Shown: piece by piece, positions 16,786 through 25,449 of the stretch
How positions within the stretch are numbered: position 1 is the stretch's first letter
Layout of the letters: each line of letters opens with the position of its first letter
From: Rubrivivax sp.
Lineage (GTDB): Bacteria; Pseudomonadota; Gammaproteobacteria; Burkholderiales; Burkholderiaceae_C
Direction of reading: 5' to 3'
Assembly: GCA_016789955.1 (NCBI GenBank)
Contig: JAEUPB010000039.1
Span: 45,588-109,587 of the forward strand
Length of the DNA: 64,000 bases
Translations under genes and position numbers: made by a program
The notes under the pieces: model-generated
The model's input: the letters and a program-made list of their open reading frames with translations, nothing else
Told to the model about the DNA's origin: nothing
Databases searched by the model: none

Positions 16786-18347
16786 CAGCGGGTCTCCATC
16801 GTGAGGGGGCGGGCAGCGGCCGGGCTGGACGCGACGAGATCGGCAAGGGCGGCGGCACCGGCGGTGGCAGTGGCGTCTCCCCAGCCGCCGCCGAGTGCAC
16901 GCACGAGCGCCACCGTGGCGGCGTGGCGCGCACCCTGCACCTGCGCGGCAGCCAGTGCATCGCGCAGCGCGCGCCGCTCGGCATCGAAGACCTCCAGCGT
17001 GCCGACCAGGCCGCGCTCCAGCCGCGAGCGCGTCAGCGCCAGCACGCGGGTGGATTCGTCGAGCGCGGTGCGCCGCGCCGCGGCTTCGGCGGCGAGGTGG
17101 CGCAGCGCCGAAAGCTGTTCCTCCACCTCGCGCAGCGCGGTGAGCATCTGGCCGCGCCAGGCGGCAACCGCCGCGTCGTGGGCGGCGCGCGCGGCATCGG
17201 TCTCGGCGTCGCGGCGGCCACCGTCGAACAGCGGCAGCGACAGCAATGCGCCCAGGCCCCAGCTGCGCGCCGACGAGCGCAGCAGTTCGCCGAGGTCGGC
17301 CGAGGCCACGCCGCCCGACGCGGTGAGCGTGATGCCGGGCAACGCGGCGGCGCCGGCCACGCCCACGCGCTGGCGCGCGGCCTGCATCGCACGCTCGGCG
17401 GCTGCGACATCGGGGCGGCGCGACAGCACCGCGCTGGGGATGCCGGGCGGCACGACCGGGGGATCGGGCAGCGCGGCCGGTGCACGTGTGGCATCGGCCG
17501 CAGGCGCTGCCAGCGGGTCGGGCGCGAGGGTCGAGGCGACGTCGACGTGGTGCGCGCCCAGCAGGTGCGCCAGCGCGATGTGCTGCGCGGCGCGTTCGCG
17601 GTCCAGCGCCAGCGCCTGTGCATCCAGCGCCACGGCTTCCGCACGCGCGGCGCCGCTGTCCGCCGGCGATGCGAGGCCGGCGCGCTCACGGCGTTCGATC
17701 AGCCGCGCGGTCTCGTGCTGCGCGGCGGCGCTGCGGCGCAACGTGGCGCGCTGGGCGTCGAGGCTGCGCAAGGCCTGCCAGGTGGCGGCCACGTCGGCCT
17801 GCAGCTGCAGCCGCGCGGCGCGCCACAGGGCTTCGCGCTGTTCGGCGTCGAGCTGCGCGGCCCGGGCGGCCATCGACAGGCGCCCGCCGACATCCATCTC
17901 CAGTTCGGCTGCAAGCCCGGCTCTCAGCAGCGTGCCGTCAGCCCCCGCGGCGTTGATCAGCGGCCCGCCCTGGCGCGACACGCCGGCGTTCAGGCCCAGC
18001 TGCGGCCGTTGCGCGGCACCGGCCGCGCGGGCCAGCGCACGCGACTGTTCGAGCCGTGTCAGCGCCTGCTGCAGCTGCGGGCTGGCGGCCATCGCGCGCT
18101 GCACCGCGGCGTCGAGCGCGGGATCGGCGTAGAGGCGCCACCACGCGCCATCGGCCGGCGTCGCGGCCGCAACCGGCGCGGCGGCGGCCGATGGGGCCGG
18201 GTGGGTGAAGCGTGCCGGCGCAGCAGCCCCCTCGATCGGTGGCAGGTTCGGCGTCGCACAGCCGTAGAACACGAGCAGCAGCGCCACTGCGCACGCGGCG
18301 GACGCTCGCGCGCGTCGCGATCGGCATGGACGTGAGAGCGGCTTCAT
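16785..18347 (-). CDS. Outer-membrane efflux lipoprotein (NodT/OprM type)
   Basis: 520 residues. The start at 18347 gives a basic N-terminus and a lipobox FYGC, as in NodT/OprM factors. Two long helical repeats (LEQSRALARAAGAAQRPQLGL near 110; DVAAAERAMQAARQRVGVAGAAALPGITL near 310) build the periplasmic tunnel. SRRPDVAAAE is a family hallmark. It would form the exit duct for the exporter pair. A longer frame to 18482 exists but would place the signal peptide internally. 168 bases separate it from the glycine-rich peptide gene, the only real gap inside this operon, and that gap holds a hairpin. Confidence 0.92.
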   Translation of the reverse strand: MKPLSRPCRSRRARASAACAVALLLVFYGCATPNLPPIEGAAAPARFTHPAPSAAAAPVAAATPADGAWWRLYADPALDAAVQRAMAASPQLQQALTRLEQSRALARAAGAAQRPQLGLNAGVSRQGGPLINAAGADGTLLRAGLAAELEMDVGGRLSMAARAAQLDAEQREALWRAARLQLQADVAATWQALRSLDAQRATLRRSAAAQHETARLIERRERAGLASPADSGAARAEAVALDAQALALDRERAAQHIALAHLLGAHHVDVASTLAPDPLAAPAADATRAPAALPDPPVVPPGIPSAVLSRRPDVAAAERAMQAARQRVGVAGAAALPGITLTASGGVASADLGELLRSSARSWGLGALLSLPLFDGGRRDAETDAARAAHDAAVAAWRGQMLTALREVEEQLSALRHLAAEAAARRTALDESTRVLALTRSRLERGLVGTLEVFDAERRALRDALAAAQVQGARHAATVALVRALGGGWGDATATAGAAALADLVASSPAAARPLTMETR

Positions 18348-18416
18348 CGGTGTGCCGGGATTCGCGAGGGACGGGCGGGTCGGGGTGTTCGGCAGGCGGC
18401 GCCCGCCGCAAGCGCA

Positions 18417-18451
18417 CAGGGGCGGCCGCGCGCGATGCGGGGTCGCCCCTG
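18417..18451 (-). promoter_or_regulatory. Hairpin between peptide gene and exporter genes
   Basis: Perfect 8-bp inverted repeat CAGGGGCG (18417-18424) and CGCCCCTG (18444-18451) with a 19-base GC-rich loop. It lies after the peptide stop and before the channel gene and has no U tract. It could act as an attenuator or RNA-stability element that keeps peptide mRNA more abundant than exporter mRNA; this is inference. Confidence 0.4.
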
Positions 18452-18515
18452 GGCCAGCGGTGCACGACCGCACCCGCGGCATGCGCGGCTGCGGATGTGC
18501 GCCTCGAGCGGGTGC

Positions 18516-18670
<155 letters not shown>

Positions 18671-18674
<4 letters not shown>

Positions 18675-20593
18675 GAAACGCTCCTGGAAATGTGCGTGCC
18701 GAGTGCACGCGGCTCTGCCGGCACCGTGCCAGCGGATAGGGTCGGATGGAACGCCACGCCGTCGGCGCCGATGTCGGCGCTCAGGTGGAACATCCGGGGC
18801 AGCTCGTCGAGCAGGAAAGGCACACGCCCTTCGGTCTCGGCGGCGAGCTGCACGTAAAGGTCGATGTCGGCCGCGGCGAACGGCCGCGCGGGCTGCTCGC
18901 GGCCCAGATGCCGATTGGTCTCGCGCTGCACCTCGCAGGCGGTGCGCACCACGGCCTGGGCACGCAAGGCGTAGTCGAGCAGCGCATCGGCCACGGCGGC
19001 GCGGTGCTGCTGCGCTGCGGCCGAGCCCGCGGCCCCGAAGCGGCGCTCGATCAGCTGTTCCAGGTGGCGCTGCAGGTGCTCGGGCGCGGGGTGCGGCTGC
19101 AGCCGCTCGGCCAGCGTGCGCTGCGGCAGCCGCCCGGTGAGCGCGCGGTGGCACTGCGCGTCCATGTCGCCGTAGACGAACTCGCGGTCGGCGCGCCAGG
19201 CCTCGGTGGCCAGGTGCGTGCTCGAACGCAGCTGCGCGACGATCGGCCGCAGCCACTGCACCAGCGCCTGCACGGCGGGCACCGGCTCGTCGATCACCCA
19301 GGCTTCGGCCACCGACGCCAGCCGCTCGTAGGCACGCATCGTCGTCGGCCACAGCGAGAACACCGCGGCGTAGGCCTGCAGGCCGAGCATCGCGTAGTCG
19401 ATCGCCGGCTCGATGTCGTCGATGGCGGCCAGCAATTCGGGGTCCAGCGTCTCGGGCAGGCCGTCGCGCGGCTCGCGGCCGTCCACGGCCACGGCGAGGA
19501 ACTCGTCGACCATCGCCTTCGGCCCGGCGCACACGCCGTGGTCGGAGACGAACGAGAAAGCGCGCTCGGCGTAGGCGTGCACCTCGGCGGCGGTCATCGG
19601 CGTGTCGGGGCGCCGGGTGGGCTCGCCGAACGGGATGAACAGCATGTGGTGCATCGTCATCCGCAGTCCGTCGGTGACGCGGAACAGCGACGACAGCACC
19701 GGGTGCAGCGCGCCGTTGGCCACGCGCCGCTCGGCGCGCATCAGCTGCCAGGCCGGCAACGTGAGCACCGCGGTCGCAAAGCGCTCGAGGTGCCCCACCG
19801 TCCAGCCGGCGCGCGCCTCGGGGCAGCGCCGCAGGTAGGCCTCGCGCACCTTCAGCAGCATCGCCATCATCGGCCGCCAGTGCGCGCGCATCGCCTTCAG
19901 CGCGGTGACGTTCATCGGCTTGTCGTGCTGGTAGCGCGAGCCGGGGTAGATGCACGAGCGCCAGCGCGTCGGCACGTCCAGGCGCAGCATCGGCGGGAAC
20001 ACGTTGGCCTCGCCGACCTGGCGGCCCTCGGCGTCCAGCGCCAGGTGCGCGACGCGGAAGATCGGCACCACCAGTTCCAGCCAGCCCAACTCCAGCGGCC
20101 GGCCCGTGAGTTCGGCCATCAGCCGCGGGCACTCGTGCCAGCTGCGCGGGCGGTCGGTGAGCGCCGGCGGCAGCGGCGACGGACGCACGCCGTCCTCGCC
20201 GACGCGGCGCTCGTCGTCGCCATCCTCATCGTCGGCGCGTTGCAGCACGCCGGCGTCGATCAGCGCTTCGAGCAGGCCGCGCACGCGCAGCCAGTCGCCG
20301 GGCTCGCCCCAGTGCAGCGCGTCGCCGGCGACGAAACGCGCCTGCCGCGCCAGCGTCTCGCCGAAGGCGAACAGCTCGGGCTCGTCGAAGCTGATCTCCT
20401 GGTCGCCGTAGTAGAGCTGCAGCTCGCGGCCACCGTCCTCGCCGACGACGATCTGCACGACCATGCGCTGGTGGTGCGGCAAGCGCAGCATGTCGGTCGG
20501 CTGCAGCGCCGCCGGCGCATCGACCTCGGCGTGCGCGCCGTGCATCGGGCACGTGGCGCGGGCGTCGGTTCGGGCGAGGGTGGCGGCGTCCAT
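18671..20593 (-). CDS. 640-residue protein of unknown family, possible peptide-modifying partner
   Basis: No known domain is recognised. The N-terminus has a CPMHGAH cluster (Cys15, His18, His21). Residues about 40-116 look like strands followed by a winged-helix-like stretch (FAFGETLARQ, then LLEALIDAGVL), a shape similar to the peptide-recognition (RRE) domains of RiPP enzymes, though this is only a visual impression. The rest is helical with several conserved-looking Trp, His and Arg positions (for example YPGSRYQHDKPMNVTALKAMR). No signal peptide or membrane segment, so cytosolic. It is the first gene of the operon and is translationally coupled to the poly-glycine peptide, which suggests they act together, as chaperone or modifying enzyme. 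Confidence 0.8.
18681..18685 (-). promoter_or_regulatory. Ribosome-binding site of the poly-glycine peptide
   Basis: Minus-strand AGGAG six bases before the ATG at 18674. It lies inside the end of the 640-residue gene and decides the minus-strand reading of the repeat tract as Gly rather than the plus-strand Pro reading. Confidence 0.75.
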
Positions 20594-20787
20594 GATCTGG
20601 CGGGTGTGTCCTGCACAGAGCGGCTCACCCGGTTCTGGATACCGAAGACCCTGGAAAGAATGTGTAACCGCCGCGCAGAGGGCTGCGCCGACCCGGATCG
20701 GCCCGGGAGCCACTGATTCAACACAGCAGCGCATGCGGCAACCGCCGCGCCGACGTACAACCCTGCCAAACGAGGGAGGACGCCACG

Positions 20788-21825
20788 ATGGACATCCTGA
20801 AGTCGCTCGACATCGCGCTGGCGATGATCGTCGTCTACCTGGTCTTCGCACTCGGCGTCACGGCAGCCAACGAGTGCCTGGCATCGATGCTGAACAGCCG
20901 CGCGCGCTGGCTGCGAAAGGGCGTGGCGGCATTGCTGACGCCGCCAAAGGGTGGCGGAGTTCCGGCCGCGGCGACAACCACCGCCGACGCCGTCTTCGAG
21001 AGCGCCTACATCAGCGCGCTCGGTCAGGCGTCCGGCCTATGGTCGAATCGCTTTCCGCCCAGCTACGTGCCGCCGTGGACGCTCGTGCAGGCAATGCTGG
21101 ACGCCGTCGCTCAGACCAAGGGCAGTACGCTCGCCACGTTCGCCGAGGTCGATGCCGCGGTGAAGAAGCTGCCCGACGGCTCGCCGATCAAGGTGGCGCT
21201 CACCAACCTGATCGCGCAGGCCGGGACCGATCTGGCGCAGCTGCAAACGCGCGTGGAGACCTGGTTCAAGACCTTCGAGGAACAGGTCACCGCGTGGTAC
21301 CGCCAGAAGACGCAGCTGGTCGTGCTGGTGTTGTCGCTGTTGGTGGCCTGCGGCATGAACCTCGACACCGTGGCGATGGTGCAGGCGCTGTCCACCGACG
21401 CCAAGCTGCGCGCAACGCTGGTCGACAAGGCCCTCGATGCCGCGGCCAAGGGCAACGCATCAGCGCTGCTCGACGTCGGGCCGCTGCAGCGTGCCGAGGC
21501 TGCCGCCAAGCAAGGCCGCGATGCGAACAAGCCCGCCGACGAGCAGGCCCGGCTCGACGCCGCGGTGGCCACCGAGCGCAGCACGCTCGACCGCTCGGCG
21601 CAGGCGCTCGTGTCCGGCATGGCCAGCACCGGGCTGCCGATGGGATGGGGCGGCGTCGACGCAAAGGCGCTCGGCGGCATCGCGTGGCTGCAGAAGGTGG
21701 TCGGGCTCCTGCTCACCGCCTTTGCGCTTTCGCTCGGCGCGCCGTTCTGGTTCGACCTGCTGCAGAAGGTGGCGTCGATCCGCGCGGTGGGCAAGAACCT
21801 GCCGGAGCGAGCCCAGCCGAAGTAG
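20788..21825 (+). CDS. Membrane protein of unknown function
   Basis: 345 residues. An N-terminal hydrophobic helix (about 8-28), a soluble part with amphipathic helices, a central helix (TQLVVLVLSLLVACGMNLD, about 175-193) and a last helix near 308-325 followed by GAPFWFDLLQKVASIRAVGK. The GAPFWFDLL ending recurs in a widespread group of uncharacterised bacterial membrane proteins. GGGAGGA lies ahead of the ATG. It is divergent from the poly-glycine operon across 194 bases, so shared regulation is possible but not shown. Confidence 0.75.
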   Translation: MDILKSLDIALAMIVVYLVFALGVTAANECLASMLNSRARWLRKGVAALLTPPKGGGVPAAATTTADAVFESAYISALGQASGLWSNRFPPSYVPPWTLVQAMLDAVAQTKGSTLATFAEVDAAVKKLPDGSPIKVALTNLIAQAGTDLAQLQTRVETWFKTFEEQVTAWYRQKTQLVVLVLSLLVACGMNLDTVAMVQALSTDAKLRATLVDKALDAAAKGNASALLDVGPLQRAEAAAKQGRDANKPADEQARLDAAVATERSTLDRSAQALVSGMASTGLPMGWGGVDAKALGGIAWLQKVVGLLLTAFALSLGAPFWFDLLQKVASIRAVGKNLPERAQPK

Positions 21826-21884
21826 GCCGACGCACGCTGGGGCCTTGGGGTACCGGGCCCGACAGGGTCCTGGGTCCGCAGCGA

Positions 21885-23279
21885 TCACGCGGGCGCCGGG
21901 ACGCCCCCGCACGGCCACGGCCGCAGCGGCCCGCGGATCTGCTCCCACGCGCGCGACCAGCGCAGCACGCCGAGGTCGTCGTGGCGGTGGCCGATGATCT
22001 GCAGCCCGATCGGCCGGCCCTGGTCGTCGAAGCCCGCTGGCACCGAGGCCGCCGGCTGCTCGCTCATGTTGAACGGCAGCGTGTAGGCGATGTGTTCCAG
22101 CGGCGCGGCCGGGTCGTTGGTCGGGCCGGCCCACTCGGCGGGGTAGGTGGACACCGGGCTCACCGGCGAGATCACCGCGTCGAACGGATGGCACGCGGCC
22201 ACGGCCGCCTCGCGCATCGCGCCCATCTGGCTGTAGCCATGGAAGAGCTGCTCGGTGCTGATGCCCGCGCCGCCTTCGGCCCACGCACGGATGTAGGGCA
22301 GGACGCGCTCGCGCCGCTCGGGCGGCAGCGCGCGGATGTCCAGCCACGAGCGCACGCGCCAGAAGCGGTCCATGCCGTCGATGGCCTCGCGCGTCATGAA
22401 GGTCGGCACCGGCTCGACGATGGCGCCGGCGGCCTCGAAGCGGCGCGCGGCATCGTCGATGCAGGCGCGGATCTGCGGGTCCAGCGGCAGTCCCCAGCCG
22501 GGCTCCAGCCACAGGCCGATGCGGCGGCCGCGCAGGTCGAGCGCGAGGTCGGTCCACGCGATGTCCTGCGGCGGCAGGCTCATCGTGTCGCGCCAGTCGG
22601 GCTTCGAGAGCGCCGTCATCATCAGCGCGCTGTCGTCGACGGTGCGGGTCATCGGCCCGGCCACGCGGCCCGCGTATGGCGGCTTGATGGGGATGCGGCC
22701 CAGGCTGGGCTTGAGGCCGAACACGCCGCACCAGCCGGCGGGCAGGCGGATCGAGCCGCCGATGTCGGTGCCGACGTGCAACGGCCCGTAGCCGGCGGCC
22801 GCTGCGGCGCCCGCGCCGGCACTGCTGCCGCCCGGGTTCAGCGCCGTGTTCCACGGGTTGCGCGCCAGCGCGTGGAAGCTCGACAGGCCCGAGGACAGCA
22901 TGCCGTAGTCGGGCATCGTGGTCTTGCCCAGCAGCACGCAGCCGGCCTCGCGCAGCCGCGCCGCGGGCGGGGCATCGTCGGCCGCCGGCACCAGCACGGT
23001 GGCCGCGGTCCCCACCGGCACTGGCACGCCGCGAGTGGCGATGTTCTCCTTGATCGTGGCCGGCACGCCATCCAGCGGCGACAGCGGCTCGCCGCGCTGC
23101 CAGCGCTGCTCCGAAGCCTGCGCCATCGCCAGCGCGCCTTCGGGGTCGAACGCGTACATCGCATGCAGGGTCGGCTCCCAGCGCTCGATGTGCGCGAGAG
23201 TGGCACGCGCCACCTCCAGCGGCGACACCTCGCGCGCGGCGTAGGCCTGCGACAGCCGCGTGGCACTCCAGTCGTTCAT
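21885..23279 (-). CDS. Amidase (amidase signature family)
   Basis: 464 residues. The amidase signature is intact: Lys in ATIKENIATRG, the glycine/serine-rich block NPGGSSAGAGAAAAAGYG, and the catalytic serine in GTDIGGSIRLPAGWCGVFGLKPS, giving a Lys-cisSer-Ser triad. Enzymes of this family hydrolyse amides, ureido or carbamoyl compounds or serve in transamidation; being encoded with a solute-binding protein and a SnoaL-like protein, it is more likely catabolic than GatA. The start overlaps the SnoaL-like gene stop by four bases. Confidence 0.93.
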   Translation of the reverse strand: MNDWSATRLSQAYAAREVSPLEVARATLAHIERWEPTLHAMYAFDPEGALAMAQASEQRWQRGEPLSPLDGVPATIKENIATRGVPVPVGTAATVLVPAADDAPPAARLREAGCVLLGKTTMPDYGMLSSGLSSFHALARNPWNTALNPGGSSAGAGAAAAAGYGPLHVGTDIGGSIRLPAGWCGVFGLKPSLGRIPIKPPYAGRVAGPMTRTVDDSALMMTALSKPDWRDTMSLPPQDIAWTDLALDLRGRRIGLWLEPGWGLPLDPQIRACIDDAARRFEAAGAIVEPVPTFMTREAIDGMDRFWRVRSWLDIRALPPERRERVLPYIRAWAEGGAGISTEQLFHGYSQMGAMREAAVAACHPFDAVISPVSPVSTYPAEWAGPTNDPAAPLEHIAYTLPFNMSEQPAASVPAGFDDQGRPIGLQIIGHRHDDLGVLRWSRAWEQIRGPLRPWPCGGVPAPA

Positions 23280-23746
23280 GGGCGGCCCTTCAGGAACTTG
23301 GCGAGGTTGGCACCGGCCTGCGCCTGCACCTTGGCGCGCAGGAACGGCGTCCAGCCCAGCAGCAGCCCCGGCGCGCCCAGCGCCTGCCGCGACCAGGACC
23401 AGAAGTCGAAGCGGTCGCGGTGGGTCTGGATCAGGCCCTGCGGCGTGAACGTGAACGCGGCGTCGATGCGGTTCAGCACGTTGCGACCGGTGGCCGAGAA
23501 GCGGTAGTGCGCGTCCCAGTGCGCCGAGGCATCGCCCGTGACGCGCCAGTCCAGCTTCCACGCATCGCGGCCGTTCTTGCGCGTGGCCTCGCACAGCATG
23601 CTCCACATGCCGGCCGTCTCGCGCTGGCCGTTCAGCGTGAAGACCTCGTCCTGGAACCTGGCGTCGTCGGCGTAGCAGCCGGCCATCGTCGCGTCGTCGA
23701 GCTGCGCGAAGGCGGTGTAGAAGCGTTCGATCGTGGCTCGGCTCAT
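23276..23746 (-). CDS. SnoaL-like/NTF2-fold protein
   Basis: 156 residues. It begins ATIERFYTAFAQLDDATMAGCYADDARFQDEVF and continues with HWDAHYRFSATGRNVLNRIDAAFTF, the cone-shaped NTF2/SnoaL fold of nuclear-transport-factor-like enzymes and binding proteins. A C-terminal amphipathic extension (TPFLRAKVQAQAGANLAKFL) is added. Activity is unknown. It starts two bases after the stop of the solute-binding-protein gene and overlaps the amidase by four bases, so the three form one operon. Confidence 0.85.
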   Translation of the reverse strand: MSRATIERFYTAFAQLDDATMAGCYADDARFQDEVFTLNGQRETAGMWSMLCEATRKNGRDAWKLDWRVTGDASAHWDAHYRFSATGRNVLNRIDAAFTFTPQGLIQTHRDRFDFWSWSRQALGAPGLLLGWTPFLRAKVQAQAGANLAKFLKGRP

Positions 23747-23748
23747 CG

Positions 23749-25248
23749 TCAGTTCCAGCTCACCGCGGCAAGGTCGTTGGCGAAGATCGGCGAGCTGGCC
23801 CACAGGCCCTTCAGCCCCTTGCGCGACACCGCCACCTGCGCCGGGTTCCACACGTAGGCGTTGACGCAGTCGGTGGCCAGCTGCTGCTGGATCTCGCGCC
23901 ACAGCCGATCGCGCTCCTTCGCGCCGGTGGCCGCTGCGAGGTCGGCCACGCGCTTGCGGAATGTCGGGCTGTCGTAGCCGTAGTAGTACTTGGGGTCTGC
24001 GTACGCGGTGGCGTAGTCCAGCGGCTCGACGTGGTTGATGATGGTCAGGTCGAAGTTGCCCTTGAACGGGCCCGACAGCCACTGCGCCCACTCGACGTTC
24101 TCGATCTTCGCGACGATGCCGACCTTGGCCAGCATCGCGGCGACGATCTCGCCGCCCTTGCGCGCATACTGCGGCGGCGGCAGCGTCAGCGTGAGGTTCA
24201 GCGGCGTGGTCACACCCGCCTCGCGCAGCAGGGCCTTCGCCTTCTCGGGGTCGTAAGGGTACATGCCGGTCAGGTCGACGTAGCCCGCGTCGGTGGGGGC
24301 GAAGTGGCTGCCGATGGGCTTGCCCAGACCTTCCTGCGCACCGTCGATGAAGGCCTTGCGGTCGATGGCATGCGTGATCGCTCGGCGCACGCGCACGTCG
24401 TCCAGCGGCTTCTTGCGGTTGTTGATCGCGACGATGCCTTTGCCCGCCGTGCTGCCGATCTCCACCGTGAAGCGCGCGTCCGACTGGAACTGCTTGAGCG
24501 CCTGCAGCGCGCCGAAGCGGGGCATGCCGTCGATGTCGCCGGCCAGCAGCGCCGCCACCTGCGCGGCGGGGTCGTTGATGAAGCGGAAGGTCGCGCGGCG
24601 GATGCGCAACTGCGCCGCCTGGCGGTGGCGCGGGTTGGCCACCAGCGTCACCGCGCTGCCCTTGGCCCAGTTCTCCACCAGGTACGGGCCGGTGCCCACC
24701 GGCTTCGTCGCGGCCTGCGCCGCGGTGCTGGGGTGCAGCATCACCGCGGTGTTCTCGCCGAGGCGGAACGGCAGCGTCGCGTCGGGGTTGTTCAGCACCA
24801 GCACCACGGTGTGGCGGTCGATCACCGCCACGCGCGACAGGTTGTCGAACACGGCCTTCTTGGCCTTGTTGGTGCTGCCCTCGGCCTTGGCGCGCTCGAA
24901 GCTGTAGCGCACCACCTCGGCGTCGAAGGGCGCACCGTCGGAGAACGTGATGCCCTGCTTGAGCCTGAAGGTGAGCGCGCGGCCATCGGGCGAGAGCTCC
25001 CAGCCCTCGGCCAGCAGCGGCGTGACACGGCCGTCGACGTTGATCTTCGTGAGCCCTTCCAGCACGTTGTAGTGGACGATCTCGCCGATGGCCGCCGCGG
25101 CGGCCGTGGTGGGGTCCAGGCTGGTGGGCTCGAGCACCATCGCGAGCACCACGCTGTCCTTGCGACGCTGCGCGAGCGCAGGCCCCGCGGACAGCGCGGC
25201 CGGCACGGCGGCCAGAAGGGTGTTGATGTCGCGGCGCGTCCAGTTCAT
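23749..25248 (-). CDS. ABC transporter periplasmic substrate-binding protein, family 5
   Basis: 499 residues. A Tat-type signal (TRRDINTLLAAVPAALSAGPALAQ) leads a Dpp/Opp/Nik-type binding protein: LDPTTAAAAAIGEIVHYNVLEGL, then PLLAEGWELSPDGRALTFRLKQGITFSDG, then NNRKKPLDDVRVRRAITHAID. Members bind peptides, nickel, glutathione or other oligomers in the periplasm. Its ATPases (27475-29279) and permeases (34978-36803) are encoded on the same strand but apart. First gene of the operon with the SnoaL-like protein and amidase, which suggests an amide or peptide-like substrate. Confidence 0.92.
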   Translation of the reverse strand: MNWTRRDINTLLAAVPAALSAGPALAQRRKDSVVLAMVLEPTSLDPTTAAAAAIGEIVHYNVLEGLTKINVDGRVTPLLAEGWELSPDGRALTFRLKQGITFSDGAPFDAEVVRYSFERAKAEGSTNKAKKAVFDNLSRVAVIDRHTVVLVLNNPDATLPFRLGENTAVMLHPSTAAQAATKPVGTGPYLVENWAKGSAVTLVANPRHRQAAQLRIRRATFRFINDPAAQVAALLAGDIDGMPRFGALQALKQFQSDARFTVEIGSTAGKGIVAINNRKKPLDDVRVRRAITHAIDRKAFIDGAQEGLGKPIGSHFAPTDAGYVDLTGMYPYDPEKAKALLREAGVTTPLNLTLTLPPPQYARKGGEIVAAMLAKVGIVAKIENVEWAQWLSGPFKGNFDLTIINHVEPLDYATAYADPKYYYGYDSPTFRKRVADLAAATGAKERDRLWREIQQQLATDCVNAYVWNPAQVAVSRKGLKGLWASSPIFANDLAAVSWN

Positions 25249-25449
25249 GGGTCCAGCTCCTGTGGAATCGTTGGCTCGGGTCGAATGGCGATTCTGCGCG
25301 CGCCGTGGCGACCCGGCCCACGGGTGCGGTGCGGTGCAGGAGCAACGCCGGTGCGCCGGCGTTGCGCCAGATCAAGTCGCCCGACCGGCCGGGTGCGCGG
25401 CCGGGCCCGCTCTGCCTACGATGAAGCCGTGCCTTGCAAGGAGTCGAGC

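Noticed and set aside
20463-23507. Plus-strand frame of about 1000 codons across 20.5-23.5 kb
   Set aside because: It crosses the membrane-protein gene in another frame and the amidase gene antisense, and its translation has no recognisable fold.
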